From assembly GCA_963725615.1 (NCBI GenBank), contig CAVRZO010000001.1, forward strand, positions 472,218-536,217: a stretch of DNA of 64,000 nt, written 5' to 3'. This DNA is from JAIQFF01 sp963725615. Its GTDB lineage: Bacteria > Acidobacteriota > Terriglobia > Terriglobales > Acidobacteriaceae. The translations under genes were made by a program, and so were the position numbers. The notes beneath the pieces were generated by a model. The model worked only from the letters and a program-made list of their open reading frames with translations. It did not search any database and had not been told where the DNA came from. This document shows positions 17,141 through 26,697 of the stretch, piece by piece. Numbering within the stretch: the first letter of the stretch is position 1; the number at the start of each line of letters is the position of its first letter.

Positions 17141-17562
17141 CTCTCGTTCCTCGTGGCTGCGCTCGATTGCAGCAATTCCCGCAGCCGTTTCAGTTCCTTG
17201 GCTTCGAGACCCTTCTTTTCGGAACCCGGTTTTCCGGAACTCAGGTCTTCGAGAACATTCAGGACCAGCAGTTCGTGAGAATTCTTGAAGAACCGGCTTA
17301 CCAGGTGACGGATCTCCGAGCGCGTAGCTTCTTCGCGCTCCATGATGGGTTTGTAAATGTGGGCCCGGCCGTCTTTGACATGCTCCAGGTAGCCCTTGTT
17401 CTCGAGCACGCGAATGGTGGTCAGGACGGAGTTATAGGCCAGCGCCGGCTTTTCGGGAAGCGCGTCCAGAACCTGCTGGACCGTGGCCGATCCCTTCTGC
17501 CACAGCACGTCCATCAGGCGCAGTTCAGCCTCAGTCAAAGTTTCAGACTTTCTGGGCGGCAC
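17137..17562 (-). CDS. blaI: BlaI/MecI/CopY family transcriptional repressor
   Basis: 141 aa. The winged helix begins LTEAELRLMDVLWQKGSATVQQV (residues 9-31) and contains YNSVLTTIRVLENKGYL, the recognition helix and wing of the family. These dimeric repressors are inactivated by cleavage by the cognate M56 protease, encoded immediately downstream. GTG start with GAGGAG 8 nt upstream. A palindromic operator overlaps its own -35 box, consistent with autoregulation. Confidence 0.95.
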   Translation of the reverse strand: MPPRKSETLTEAELRLMDVLWQKGSATVQQVLDALPEKPALAYNSVLTTIRVLENKGYLEHVKDGRAHIYKPIMEREEATRSEIRHLVSRFFKNSHELLVLNVLEDLSSGKPGSEKKGLEAKELKRLRELLQSSAATRNER

Positions 17563-17585
17563 GGACCATTCTCCTCAATGTCCTT

Positions 17586-17630
17586 ATTAGACGCAGCAAG
17601 GAACGCAAAGGTCAACTAATTATTTAGTTG
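17586..17630 (-). promoter_or_regulatory. blaI promoter with overlapping BlaI operator
   Basis: On the minus strand TTGACC (17610-17615) and TCTAAT (17586-17591) are spaced by 18 bp. The operator CAACTAATTATTTAGTTG (17613-17630), a perfect 7-bp inverted repeat around TTAT, overlaps the -35 box. Binding there would block RNA polymerase. Confidence 0.78.
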
Positions 17631-17671
17631 CTAGACGGGGTTATTTTGGTTGCCCGGTGTGAGATGCAAGA

Positions 17672-17798
17672 GGGTGGAGCAGGCCTTCAGGCCTGCATCG
17701 TCCAGCTATCGACTCGGGGCTTCAGCCCCTGGAGTACCTCAGTGGCTAAAGCCGCACGGGAACCCCGCCTCCACGCAGCGCTGGTCGCTGCTCCACCC
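17672..17798. repeat. Small element with 11-bp terminal inverted repeats
   Basis: Ends GGGTGGAGCAG and CTGCTCCACCC are perfect inverses. Inside are nested palindromes AGGCCTTCAGGCCT, GGGGCTTCAGCCCC and GGCTAAAGCC. It has no coding capacity and lies between blaI and the NTF2-like gene. Confidence 0.7.
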
Positions 17799-17884
17799 AA
17801 ACCGAGCCACAACTCAGCCTCTCCCACCCTTTGAGCTTTCCGCCTTCCTGTGCGACAATTCTTCGCCTTATCGGAGGAACAGCA

Positions 17885-18358
17885 ATGTACAAGCGCGTTC
17901 TGGTCATTTTGGTTTGCGTTTTTGCCCTCAGCGTCTCCGGCTTCGCGAAAAAAACCAAGAAGAAAGTGGCTCCGCCTGGCGCTCCTGACAAGATTTATTT
18001 ACAGAAACTGCTCGACGGATGGGATGAACTCGACCCCTCCAAGATGGGCCAGTACTACGATCAGGGCGTGTACAACTTCTTCGACATTGCGCCCCTGAAG
18101 TACAGCAACTGGACGGAGTACCAGGCCGGCGTGACCGAACTGCTGAAGGGCTACAAGAAGCTGAAGCTGACTCTCAACGACGATACCCAGATCCACACCG
18201 ACGGCAACCTCACCTGGGCAACCACGACCGTCAAGGAAGATGCCGTGACCACGGCTGGCAAGCACGAACTCGCTACCCTGCGCTGGACTTTGATTTTCGA
18301 AAAGCAGGCGGGCAAGTGGATGATCGTGCACGAGCACATGTCAGAGCCGTTGCAGTAA
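17885..18358 (+). CDS. Secreted NTF2/SnoaL-like protein
   Basis: 157 aa. A signal peptide (KRVLVILVCVFALSVSGFA) covers residues 3-21. The rest resembles the DUF4440/SnoaL-like fold with LDGWDELDPSKMGQYYDQGV and a closing WTLIFEKQAGKWMIVHEHMS, the typical last strands. ATG 17885 follows GGAGGA. Role unknown; such folds serve as small enzymes or ligand binders. Confidence 0.8.
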   Translation: MYKRVLVILVCVFALSVSGFAKKTKKKVAPPGAPDKIYLQKLLDGWDELDPSKMGQYYDQGVYNFFDIAPLKYSNWTEYQAGVTELLKGYKKLKLTLNDDTQIHTDGNLTWATTTVKEDAVTTAGKHELATLRWTLIFEKQAGKWMIVHEHMSEPLQ

Positions 18359-18445
18359 AGCACACCGATTGCGGACGGGGCTGCCGCTCCGTCCGCTCTC
18401 CCCAATTTCCGGCCCCGCTTCTTCCCAGTGTTAAGATGTGCTCCC

Positions 18446-20459
18446 ATGCCCGATGTTCCATCGATTCTTGGGCAAACAGTCTCCCACTATCGAATTCTCG
18501 ATAAGTTGGGCGGCGGCGGGATGGGTGTCGTCTACCGCGCCGAGGACACCTCGCTCGGCCGCTTCGTTGCCCTGAAGTTCCTGCCCGACGATATCGCTCA
18601 CGATCCGCAGTCGCTCGAACGTTTTCGCCGCGAAGCCCGTGCCGCTTCCGCATTGAACCATCCCAATATCTGCACCATCTACGAAATCGGGGAACACGGC
18701 GGCCTGCGCTTCATTGTCATGGAGTATTTGGAAGGCAAGACTCTGCGCGAAGCCATACTCGGACGCCCTCTCGAAACCGATCGTCTGGTTGACCTGGGCA
18801 TCGAGATCGCCGATGCGCTCGATGCCGCCCATGCCAAAGGCATCGTTCATCGCGACATCAAGCCTGCGAATATTTTTATTACCGATCGCGGCCACGCAAA
18901 AATTCTCGACTTCGGGCTGGCCAAGATCAGCGCGCCAATCGGTTCGAAATCCAGTGAAACCCCAACCATGACCGAGGAGCATCTCACCAGTCCCGGCAGC
19001 GCCTTGGGCACGGTGGCTTACATGTCGCCCGAACCGGCCTTGGGGAAGGACCTCGACGCCCGCACCGACCTCTTCTCATTCGGCGCGGTCCTCTACGAGA
19101 TGGCCACCGGGACGCTTCCCTTCAAAGGCGACACCTCGGCGGCGCTGTTTAACTCGATTCTGAACAAGGAGCCGTCTTCGCCGCTTCGCTCCAATCCTGA
19201 GTTGCCCGCGGAAGTGGAACGCATCATCAGCAAAGCTCTCGACAAGGACCGCAACGTCCGCTATCAGAGTGCCGCCGACCTGCGAGCGGACCTGACGCGC
19301 CTCAAGCGCGACACCACTTCGGGCAAAGTAAGTGCCGCCAGGGCGTCCGTGGTTGAACCCACAACGAAGCGTCGTTGGCTCTGGGCAGCGGGAGGTCTCG
19401 CGGCCTTGCTCTCAATTGCGGCTTTAGCCTGGTGGCTGCGTTCGCCGCTGCCACCCCCCAGATTGGTTGGCGTTACCCAGATTACGAATGACGGCCTTAA
19501 CAAGAACGCATCCATGTTTACCGATGGAGCGCGTATTTACTTTGGAGAAGTCTCGGCGGAGCGCTTTGTTCTCTCGCAGGTCTCGACCCGGGGCGGTGAA
19601 GTAGCGGCCGTTTCCACTCCGCTCCTCAATGCCAACGCCATCGACATCTCTCCCGACCACTCGCAATTGCTGGTCGTAGCTTTTGTGGGAACGGAGTCGG
19701 ACGCTCCGCTCTGGGTAGTTCCCTTGCCCGCCGGCTCCCCACGCCGCCTGGGTGACATCACGGGCCACGACGGCACTTTTTCGCCGGACGGACAACAACT
19801 GCTTTTCGCCAATGGAAGATCTCTGTTCCTGGCCAAATCAGATGGTAGCGGATCTCGCAAGTTGCTGGCTGCGGCGGGTGTCCCGTTTTTCCCCAGATTT
19901 TCACCCGACGGCTCGCGCATTCGATTTAGCTTAGGCGATCCACAACGGAATTCCAGCACTCTATGGGAAGTCAAACCCGACGGGACCGGGCTGCACGCGA
20001 TGCTTCCCGGCTGGCCTAACCAGGGCGCGGAGTCCAACGGACAGTGGACGCCCGACGGCGCTTACTACCTCTTCACCCACGCAGAGGGCACCGCCACCAA
20101 TACATGGGCGTTGCCTGAGGGGCGCGGCTTCTTCCACAGATTCTCGCAAGCTGGTGCTTTTCGATTTCCAGACGCAAAAGTGGACGGACTGGGTGACTCA
20201 GACCACCAGCCTTGGTTTTCCTGCGTGGTCGCGCGACGGCAAATATCTTTACTACGACAACACGTATTCGAACGACCTGTCCTATCGCCGGCTGAAAGTA
20301 GGAGAGACCAAGTCCGAGGTGGCCGTGAGCTTGAAAAATCTCCGCCGCTATTTTGGCTCGGTTGGATTCTGGAGCGGCCTTGCCCCGGACGGCACGGCGC
20401 TGTTTGTTCGTGACATCAGCACCCAGGAAATCTACGCCCTCGACGTGCAGCTGCCGTAA
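18446..20459 (+). pseudogene. Serine/threonine kinase with WD40/TolB-like sensor, internal deletion and frameshift
   Basis: The kinase domain is intact by motif: GGGGMGVVY, VALKFL, HRDIKPANI, DFGLAK; the usual MSPEQA is MSPEPA. A membrane helix lies near residues 309-330 (WAAGGLAALLSIAALAWWL). The beta-propeller sensor then proceeds to TNTWALPEGRGFFHR near 20140, where the frame loses family resemblance and ends at 20413. The typical C-terminus (SRKLVLFDFQTQKW ... WSRDGKYLYYDN ... ALDVQLP) continues in another frame to 20459. Family members have many more residues between ALPEGRGFF and SRKLVLFDF, so a block appears deleted with loss of frame. ATG 18446 assumed. Either a decayed gene or an assembly error. 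Confidence 0.75.
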
Positions 20460-20476
20460 TCCGTCACTGAGTACGA

Positions 20477-21259
20477 TCAGTAAGCCTTAACGAAAAAGTA
20501 AACCGTCATCCCGGATCCTACGAGAATCACAAAACTCCGCACCCAGGCTTGGGGCAGCTTCTGCGCGTAGTGCGCCCCGAAATATCCACCCACCAGCGCT
20601 CCCGCGATCATGACGATGGCCTGCGGCCAGTAAATCGCGCCTTTCACCACGAATACCAGCGCCGCGATGCCATTGATGGCCGCTCCCAGAATGCTCTTCA
20701 AAGCGTTCATGGCGTGAATGTCGGTCATGCCGACGGCGGCCAACATAGCCAGGTTGACGATGCCGAGGCCGCCACCGAAATAGCCGCCATAAACAGAAAC
20801 TACGAGTTCAAAAACAGACGCGCCCACGATGGCTGCCGTGGTCGCGTCATGGCCAACGCTGGAAGCGCGTTTGCCCGCCAGTCGTTTGCCGAAGACAAAG
20901 AGCAAAGTTGCTCCCAGCATCAGCCAGGGCAGCACGCGCAGAAAGGTGTGTGCCGGAGTCCGGAGAAGAAGCACCGCGCCCGCGATTCCTCCCATCAGAC
21001 TGGTGGCTAGAAGTGGCAGCAGCACCCGCATGGGCACATCCAACCGGTTGCGATACGCCCCGCCACTGGCAGTCGCGCCGGTCCAGAGAGCCAGCGTGTT
21101 CGTGGCATTGGCTGGAATCGGTGGCACGCCGGTGAACAATAGGGCAGGAAACGAGACAAAACTGCCTCCGCCCGCCACTGCGTTCAACCCTCCGCCGACA
21201 ATGCTGGCCAAGAAGAGGAAGATGGCGTGTTCAAGAGTCAAGGCTAATGGTTTTACCAC
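20477..21259 (-). CDS. Sulfite exporter TauE/SafE (TSUP) family permease
   Basis: 260 aa with about eight hydrophobic segments. The family motif GGGLNAVAGGGSFVSFPALL is at residues 22-41 and the second half repeats it as YGGYFGGGLGIVNLAML. Members move sulfur-containing or other organic anions across the cytoplasmic membrane; the substrate here is unknown. Convergent with the kinase pseudogene, 17 bp apart. Confidence 0.9.
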   Translation of the reverse strand: MVKPLALTLEHAIFLFLASIVGGGLNAVAGGGSFVSFPALLFTGVPPIPANATNTLALWTGATASGGAYRNRLDVPMRVLLPLLATSLMGGIAGAVLLLRTPAHTFLRVLPWLMLGATLLFVFGKRLAGKRASSVGHDATTAAIVGASVFELVVSVYGGYFGGGLGIVNLAMLAAVGMTDIHAMNALKSILGAAINGIAALVFVVKGAIYWPQAIVMIAGALVGGYFGAHYAQKLPQAWVRSFVILVGSGMTVYFFVKAY

Positions 21260-21342
21260 AAGGACATAGCCGATAGAGGGCGGGACGCCCGTCCTCGATC
21301 GGACGAATTCGTCGGCGAGCTTGATTTGGTTAAGGAGAGTTT

Positions 21343-21412
21343 AGACCTCAGACTTCAGGCTCCACCGGTTCAACTCGGCGGCCGAGGTCCGAGGTCTGAC
21401 ATCCAAGGTCGG
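21343..21412. repeat. Hairpin of AGGTCTGAGGTCC-type phrases
   Basis: The arm AGACCTCAGACTT (21343) and the arm CCGAGGTCCGAGGTCTGAC (21382) are imperfect inverses. The same phrase family occurs after the TPR kinase at about 12204-12247 (GAGGTCTGAGGTCCGAAG). Confidence 0.6.
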
Positions 21413-21416
21413 GTTC

Positions 21417-21779
21417 CTAGGTTCCGTAGCTGGCAGCCGCGCCTTCGCGCGAGGAGACGCGATCGCGAATGTCGCGCGCCTTGCTGGCGATGTTGCTGCG
21501 CGTCTCTTCTCCACTGGCGGGAGCCAGCAGCAGACCAACGCCGATGCCGATGCCAAGTCCCAGGAGCGCCGCGGCTGCCGTGCCCAGAAGATGGCTGTCT
21601 TCGCCACGGATCACATCAGTGGCGCGGCTGACCCGGTCGGCCGCCGTCTCATAGGTGTCCTGCGCTTTCGAGCGTAGGTCGTCCACCGTGCCGCCCATAC
21701 GATTGCGCCAGGAATCCAACAGGTAGACACCCGTCCCCAGCAGAATATTCAGAAGAACCTTATCTTTGCGCGTTCCCAT
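21417..21779 (-). CDS. YtxH-domain general stress protein
   Basis: 120 aa. A glycine-rich hydrophobic segment LGTAAAALLGLGIGIGVGLLLAPASG (about residues 64-89) followed by EETRSNIASKARDIRDRVSS is the YtxH signature: one membrane helix and a basic amphipathic tail. The start is taken at MGTRKDKVLLN with GAGGC upstream. Function within the family is poorly known; often stress-linked. Confidence 0.85.
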   Translation of the reverse strand: MGTRKDKVLLNILLGTGVYLLDSWRNRMGGTVDDLRSKAQDTYETAADRVSRATDVIRGEDSHLLGTAAAALLGLGIGIGVGLLLAPASGEETRSNIASKARDIRDRVSSREGAAASYGT

Positions 21780-22015
21780 TGCTTTGCCTCTTCGTAGAAA
21801 TAGAGTTGCTGCTATCAAGATGCCAGAGTTTGAGGAGTGGTTGGCAGCCTTTTTTTGCACAGGGCCAAAGCAGCGGGGGGGTGGAGACACTTTTTGGGAA
21901 TCTTTGAGAATCGGGCAGCCCGACTGTTGTATAGTTCCGATTGCTTACTTTTACTTTCGTTCGGCACCGAAGGCGGGGAAGCCGAAAACTTCTGAGGACG
22001 ACTGGGAGGTCCGGT

Positions 22016-23209
22016 ATGGCGTCGAAGTCGAACAAGACCAGGTGGGTGCTGGCGTTTCTTCTCTGCGTTCCCGGCGTCAGGGCGCAGACGGCCGCCCCGG
22101 CAGCCGCTGCCCCGTCCCAGATCGGATACAAGTCGGCTTCGGATGCCGAGCAGAAGAAGACTCTACTGCTGCGGGACTTCCATCCCACCTCGATGCTGCA
22201 TGCCCCCGCGCACACCGTGCCCAGGGCAAAGTTCTACGTCATCGATGTTCACAATCACACCAACGATGCTCTCGGTATAGATGAACACATGCCGCCCGAA
22301 CGCGTGATTGACATCATGAATAAGACCAACGTGAAGACCGTGGTGATACTCACAGGGATGTGGGGCGAGAAGTTGCAGCGCGTGATCGACGAGATGGTGA
22401 AGCCTTATCCCGGCCGGTTCATCGTTTTCGCCCAGATCGACTGGAGCAAAATTGACGACCCTGATTTCGGTCAGGCGATGGTGCGCCAGATGGATGATGC
22501 CGTCGGCCGCGGAGCCCGGGGATTGAAAGTGTTGAAGGATTTGGGGCTGGGTGCGCGCGACAAGGCGGGCAAGCTGATTGCGATCGACGATCCTCGCATC
22601 GATCCGATTTGGCATGAATGCGGGCGTTTGGGCATTCCGGTCTCAATTCACAGCGGCGATCCCGAGGCTTTCTTTCATCCGACCGACGCCACCAACGAAC
22701 GCTATGAGGAGTTGAACGAACATCCGGACTGGAGTTTTTCCGATCCCCGGTATCCCCGGCTGCAGGAGCTGCTGGAAGCGCGCAATCGCGTCTTTGCCCG
22801 CCACCCGGAGACGCGTTTCGTTTCGCTTCATATGGGCTGGCCTGAAAATCTGGCCTGGGTGTCGCGCATGCTCGATGACCGTCCCAACGTCATGGTCGAG
22901 TTTGGTGCCCGGGAGGCTGAACTGGGACGGCAGCCGCGGCAAACTCGCGAATTCTTCTTGAAGTATCAGGATCGCATCATGTTCGGCACCGACAACGGAA
23001 TGGATGAAGCGATGTATCGCAATCACTTCCGCTGGCTTGAAACTGCCGACGAGTCGTTCGATTACTGGGGATATCCGGCGCAAGGTCGCTGGGAGATTTA
23101 CGGCCTCGATCTGCCGGATCCGGTCCTGGAAAAAATCTATCACCTGAACGCCGAGAGGATGTTCAGCCGTTCAAGGGCGTGGCCCAGGGAGAAAATCGAT
23201 GACAATTAG
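22016..23209 (+). CDS. Secreted amidohydrolase (metal-dependent hydrolase) family protein
   Basis: 397 aa with a signal peptide (RWVLAFLLCVPGVRAQ). The TIM-barrel hydrolase region has the first-strand metal site VIDVHNHTND, a central SIHSGDPEAFF, SLHMGWPENLAW and a final MFGTDNG, the order of the amidohydrolase-2 family. ATG 22016 is preceded by GGGAGGTC. It overlaps the next gene by 11 bp, suggesting joint translation with the GH36-like protein. Substrate unknown, possibly a lactone or aromatic acid released from plant material. Confidence 0.85.
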   Translation: MASKSNKTRWVLAFLLCVPGVRAQTAAPAAAAPSQIGYKSASDAEQKKTLLLRDFHPTSMLHAPAHTVPRAKFYVIDVHNHTNDALGIDEHMPPERVIDIMNKTNVKTVVILTGMWGEKLQRVIDEMVKPYPGRFIVFAQIDWSKIDDPDFGQAMVRQMDDAVGRGARGLKVLKDLGLGARDKAGKLIAIDDPRIDPIWHECGRLGIPVSIHSGDPEAFFHPTDATNERYEELNEHPDWSFSDPRYPRLQELLEARNRVFARHPETRFVSLHMGWPENLAWVSRMLDDRPNVMVEFGAREAELGRQPRQTREFFLKYQDRIMFGTDNGMDEAMYRNHFRWLETADESFDYWGYPAQGRWEIYGLDLPDPVLEKIYHLNAERMFSRSRAWPREKIDDN

Positions 23210-25425
23210 TTTGTTTCGCCGAATCCGTCCGAGGGGCATGGTCCTGGTGCTTGCGGCCCTGGGGTTCGCGAGCGTGAGCTGCAGCCGTCCACCGGCGAAG
23301 ACCGAAACCGCGGCGCCGCCCGAACCCTCGCACATCAAAGTAGAAGTAAAGCCGGGCGGGCCGATTGTCCTGACCACGAGTTCAGCCGCGTTCCAGATAC
23401 AGCCTTCGGGATACATCCAGGCCGCACTGCTCAAGGGCGATCAGCGGCTTACGCTGGACGAGCCGGGCGCGGGCGGCAGCGACGTTCTGCTGCAGAATGG
23501 CAAGCCGGTTCAATTCGCGCTGGATCTGAGCGCGGCCAAGGTTCAGGACAGTACTGGAAAGTTGGGCCGGGGCAAGCGACTGGAAATTCCAGCGCGTACT
23601 TCCGATGCTGCAGCTTCCAGCATCCAGCGGACGGTTGAGGTAGAAGTCTACGACGATTTTCCCAACCTGCTGCTCTCGAGCGCGGAATACAAGAACGCCG
23701 GTACGCAAGACATTCATATCGATCGCGTCATCGAGCAGCAACACAAATTCAGCGCCAGCCTCGCGGAAAAGAAGGCGCAGCCTTATGACATGTGGAGTTT
23801 TCACGGGGCGAGTTACGACTGGGGCAAAGACGACGTCATCAAGCTTGGCCGCAACTTCGCTCAACCTAACGCAATGGGCGCAGTGGTCAAAGGCGGCTAC
23901 GGCGGTGGTATCCCAGTCGTCGCCTTCTGGACGGGCCAGGTCGGCGAAGCGGTTGGCCACGTGGAAACTCTGCCGCTGACGCTGTCCCTGCCGGTCAAAG
24001 TGGACGCCGATGGCGTCAACGCAGGCGTGGACATCGCCGCTGACACCACACTCAAGCCCGGAGAAACCTATTCCACGCCGCGCAGTTTTCGTTTCCGTGT
24101 ACGCGGGCGATTTCTACGAGCCGCTGCACCTGTGGTCGAGCGTGCTGCAGAAAGAAGGATGGGAAATTCCCAAGCCTTCCGGCGAAGCCTACAACGTGAG
24201 CTGGTGCGGCTGGGGTTATGAATTCAACGTGACTCCCGCGCAAATGCTGGGTACGGTCCCGAAGCTAAAAGAATTCGGCATCAAGTGGGCGACGCTCGAC
24301 GATCGCTGGTTCAACACCTACGGCGACTGGGAGCCGCGCGCCGACACCTTCCCCGGCGACTCCATCAAGAAGATGACCGATGACTTTCATAAACAGGGAA
24401 TCCTGGTGCAGCTCTGGTGGTTGCCCCTGGCTGTGGAAGACGGCCAGGGCAAGTGGGAGTCGCATAAGTACATCGTGTCCAAGATAGTGCAGGAGCATCC
24501 GGAGTGGCTGCTCCTCAACAAAGATGGAACGCACGGCCGCATCACCCGCGACCTGGCGACGCTGTGTCCGGCCGTGCCCGAGGTGCAGGCATACTTCAAG
24601 AAGTTGACCGAGAAATTTATCGGCGAGTGGGGGTTTGACGGTTCGAAGCTGGACAATATTTACAGCGTGCCCATGTGCTACAACCCGGCGCACCATCACA
24701 AGTCACCGCAGGATTCGGTCAACGCCATGGCCGATGTCTACAAAACGATCTTCCAGACCAGCCGCGCCCTCAAGCCCGAGAGCGTGACCCAAAGCTGTCC
24801 GTGCGGCACGCCGCCGTCGCTGGCCTGGCTGCCCTTTCTCGACCAGGCCGTGACGGCCGACCCGGTAGGCGCAGTACAGGTGCGGCGCCGCATCAAGATG
24901 TATAAAGCCCTGCTGGGGCCCGAGTCCGCTGTCTATGGCGATCACGTGGAACTCTCCACCATGGATCGCATTGGCAACAAGTGGCGCGAACACGGCGAAG
25001 ATTTCGCTTCGACCATCGGTGCCGGAGGAGTTGTCGGAACAAAATTCGTCTGGCCCGATCCCGGTCCAAAGTTCAAGGCCGTGGCCCTGACCCAGGAAAA
25101 AGAAGAGCACTGGAAGAAGTGGATCGATATCTACAATCAGAAGATGCTGTCGAAGGGGAGCTTCCGCAATCTCTATGTCTACGGGTACGACACGCCGGAA
25201 GGTTATGCCATCGAGAAAGACGGAAAGATGTACTACGCCTTCTTCGCGCCTTCGGCGGCATCGTGGAAAGGCGAGCTCGAGCTGCGCGGCCTCGCACCCG
25301 GCAACTATCACGTACGCGACTACGCCGAAGGCAAAGACCTGGGGACGGTAGAGGTCACACAGGGTGCGGCTCCCAAGCTAAGAACAGAATTCAAAGATCA
25401 CCTCCTGCTGGAAGTAGCGCGGTAG
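23199..25425 (+). pseudogene. GH36-like alpha-galactosidase, interrupted by a single-base frameshift
   Basis: The N-terminal part (lipoprotein-type signal ending GFASVSCSRP, then a beta-sandwich) is in one frame up to GETYSTPRS; the catalytic barrel continues in the next frame as FVSVYAGDFYEPLHLWSSVL. Removing one T from the TTTT run at 24086-24089 restores a continuous protein of about 740 aa. Barrel motifs: WATLDDRWF, GSKLDNIYSVP (nucleophile Asp) and TADPVGAVQVRRRIKMYKALLG, typical of clan GH-D enzymes. A homopolymer error, a recent mutation or slippage are all possible. Substrate specificity cannot be told. Confidence 0.8.
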
Positions 25426-25432
25426 AGAGAGT

Positions 25433-25566
25433 GTGTGGGGCGGGCGCCCCCGCCCGCCGCTTTTGACTTAAGCTTCAGATCTCGACTTACACTGTTCTGG
25501 AATCAAACGTCCGGAAAGATTGCAGAGAAAAGTCAAAGGCGGCGGGCGAGGGCGCCCGCCCCACAC
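25433..25566. mobile_element. 134-bp non-coding element with 37-bp terminal inverted repeats
   Basis: Ends 25433-25469 and 25530-25566 match as inverted repeats at 35 of 37 positions, starting GTGTGGGGCGGGCGCCC and finishing TTTTGACTT on the inner side. The 60-bp centre is AT-richer with no coding capacity. It fits a miniature inverted-repeat element or a large REP; no clear target-site duplication is seen. It separates the convergent GH36-like and pfkB genes by a few bases on each side, so it may also end both transcripts. Confidence 0.75.
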
Positions 25567-25572
25567 GCGCGG

Positions 25573-26502
25573 TTAGTGCTCCTGCAAGAACTTCTCGCGA
25601 TAATCCCTGTCGCGGAAAGCTTCCGTTCCACCCGGTCGCGTCACGGAAAGCGCACCCGCACGGTTGCCGCTGGCCAGGCAGGTGGGAAGATCGGAGCCGC
25701 GAAGATATTCGTGCAGGAACCCGGCGTCGAAGCTGTCCCCCGCTCCAACCGCATCGACCGCCGCGACATTCAGGGAAGGACTGGTGAAGCGCTCTTTGCC
25801 CCGCCGCGCCAACGCGCCCTCGTGACCCAGTTTCACAACTACCAGCGGAACTATCTCGGCGAGCTGCCGGATGGCGAGTTCCGGATCATCAGTCCCCGTG
25901 ATCCGCGTGGCCTCGCGCGCGTTGGGAAGCAGCACATCAACGTACTTCAACAAATTTTTCAAATCCCCGCCCCAGAGATCTTGCGGATCGTCGTTGGTGT
26001 CAAGCGAAATAGTCAGCCCGGCCGCCTTCAGGCGACGAAACAATTCGCCGACATCAGGCCGCAAGCTTTGCTGCAAATAGAGTGACGAAAGATGAAAATG
26101 ACGGGAGTCCGCAAGATAGTCGAAGTCGAGATCCTGCAAGGAAAGTTCAGCGATGGTCCCGGAGTAGGTCAGTATGTTGCGCCAGCCCGCACGTTGCAAA
26201 ATGACGGTAAGCCCGGTCGTAGTCGGGCCCTGCACCCGCCGTATGCGTGAAATGTCCACGCCGCCTTCCGCCAGGCGGTCGAGCGCAATCTGTCCCAGCG
26301 AGTCTTCACCAATCAACGACTGGAAACCTACGCGGCTTCCCAGCGCCGCCAGATTGTGGGCCACGATGGCGGAAGAGCTGCCGAGCGTAAGCATCATGCG
26401 GTCGGCCAACAGCTCCCGCTCCGGCGGAAGCTCGTCAGGCAGACCGTAGAGGATGAGGTCGAGGTTCAGTTCTCCGGCGATGGTCACGTCAAAGCGTGGC
26501 AT
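25573..26502 (-). CDS. PfkB-family carbohydrate kinase
   Basis: 309 aa ribokinase fold. N-terminal FDVTIAGELNLDLILYG, the GSSSAIVAHNLAALGSRVGFQSLIGEDSLG block for substrate binding, and the C-terminal VDAVGAGDSFDAGFLHEYL with the anion hole GAGD and catalytic Asp near residue 250. Start at MPRFDVTIAG. The neighbouring glycosidases suggest a sugar released from plant glycans as substrate, but ribose, fructose, 2-keto-3-deoxygluconate and nucleosides are all used in this family. Confidence 0.9.
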   Translation of the reverse strand: MPRFDVTIAGELNLDLILYGLPDELPPERELLADRMMLTLGSSSAIVAHNLAALGSRVGFQSLIGEDSLGQIALDRLAEGGVDISRIRRVQGPTTTGLTVILQRAGWRNILTYSGTIAELSLQDLDFDYLADSRHFHLSSLYLQQSLRPDVGELFRRLKAAGLTISLDTNDDPQDLWGGDLKNLLKYVDVLLPNAREATRITGTDDPELAIRQLAEIVPLVVVKLGHEGALARRGKERFTSPSLNVAAVDAVGAGDSFDAGFLHEYLRGSDLPTCLASGNRAGALSVTRPGGTEAFRDRDYREKFLQEH

Positions 26503-26565
26503 GTGTGCGTTTTTCTGGATCTGATTATTTCTGCGGCAGGTCCCGGTGTTTTGAAAACGGTCGAG

Positions 26566-26642
26566 TGGTGGACCCGGAGAGACTTGAACTCCCAACCCCT
26601 GCGTTCGAAGCGCAGTGCTCTATCCAGTTGAGCTACGGGTCC
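26566..26642 (-). tRNA. tRNA-Arg (anticodon TCG)
   Basis: The minus strand folds as a full cloverleaf: acceptor GGACCCG with CGGGTCC, a D-arm AGCTCAACTGGATAGAGC, anticodon stem CTGCG/CGCAG around the loop CTTCGAA, T-arm GGGAG-TTCAAGT-CTCTCC. CCA is encoded. Anticodon TCG reads CGA and CGG arginine codons. 77 nt. Confidence 0.95.
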
Positions 26643-26697
26643 CCTTCGGCAGACTGGTGCCGCCAACATTGTAGTGCAGCCAGCCGATCTTCCACCA

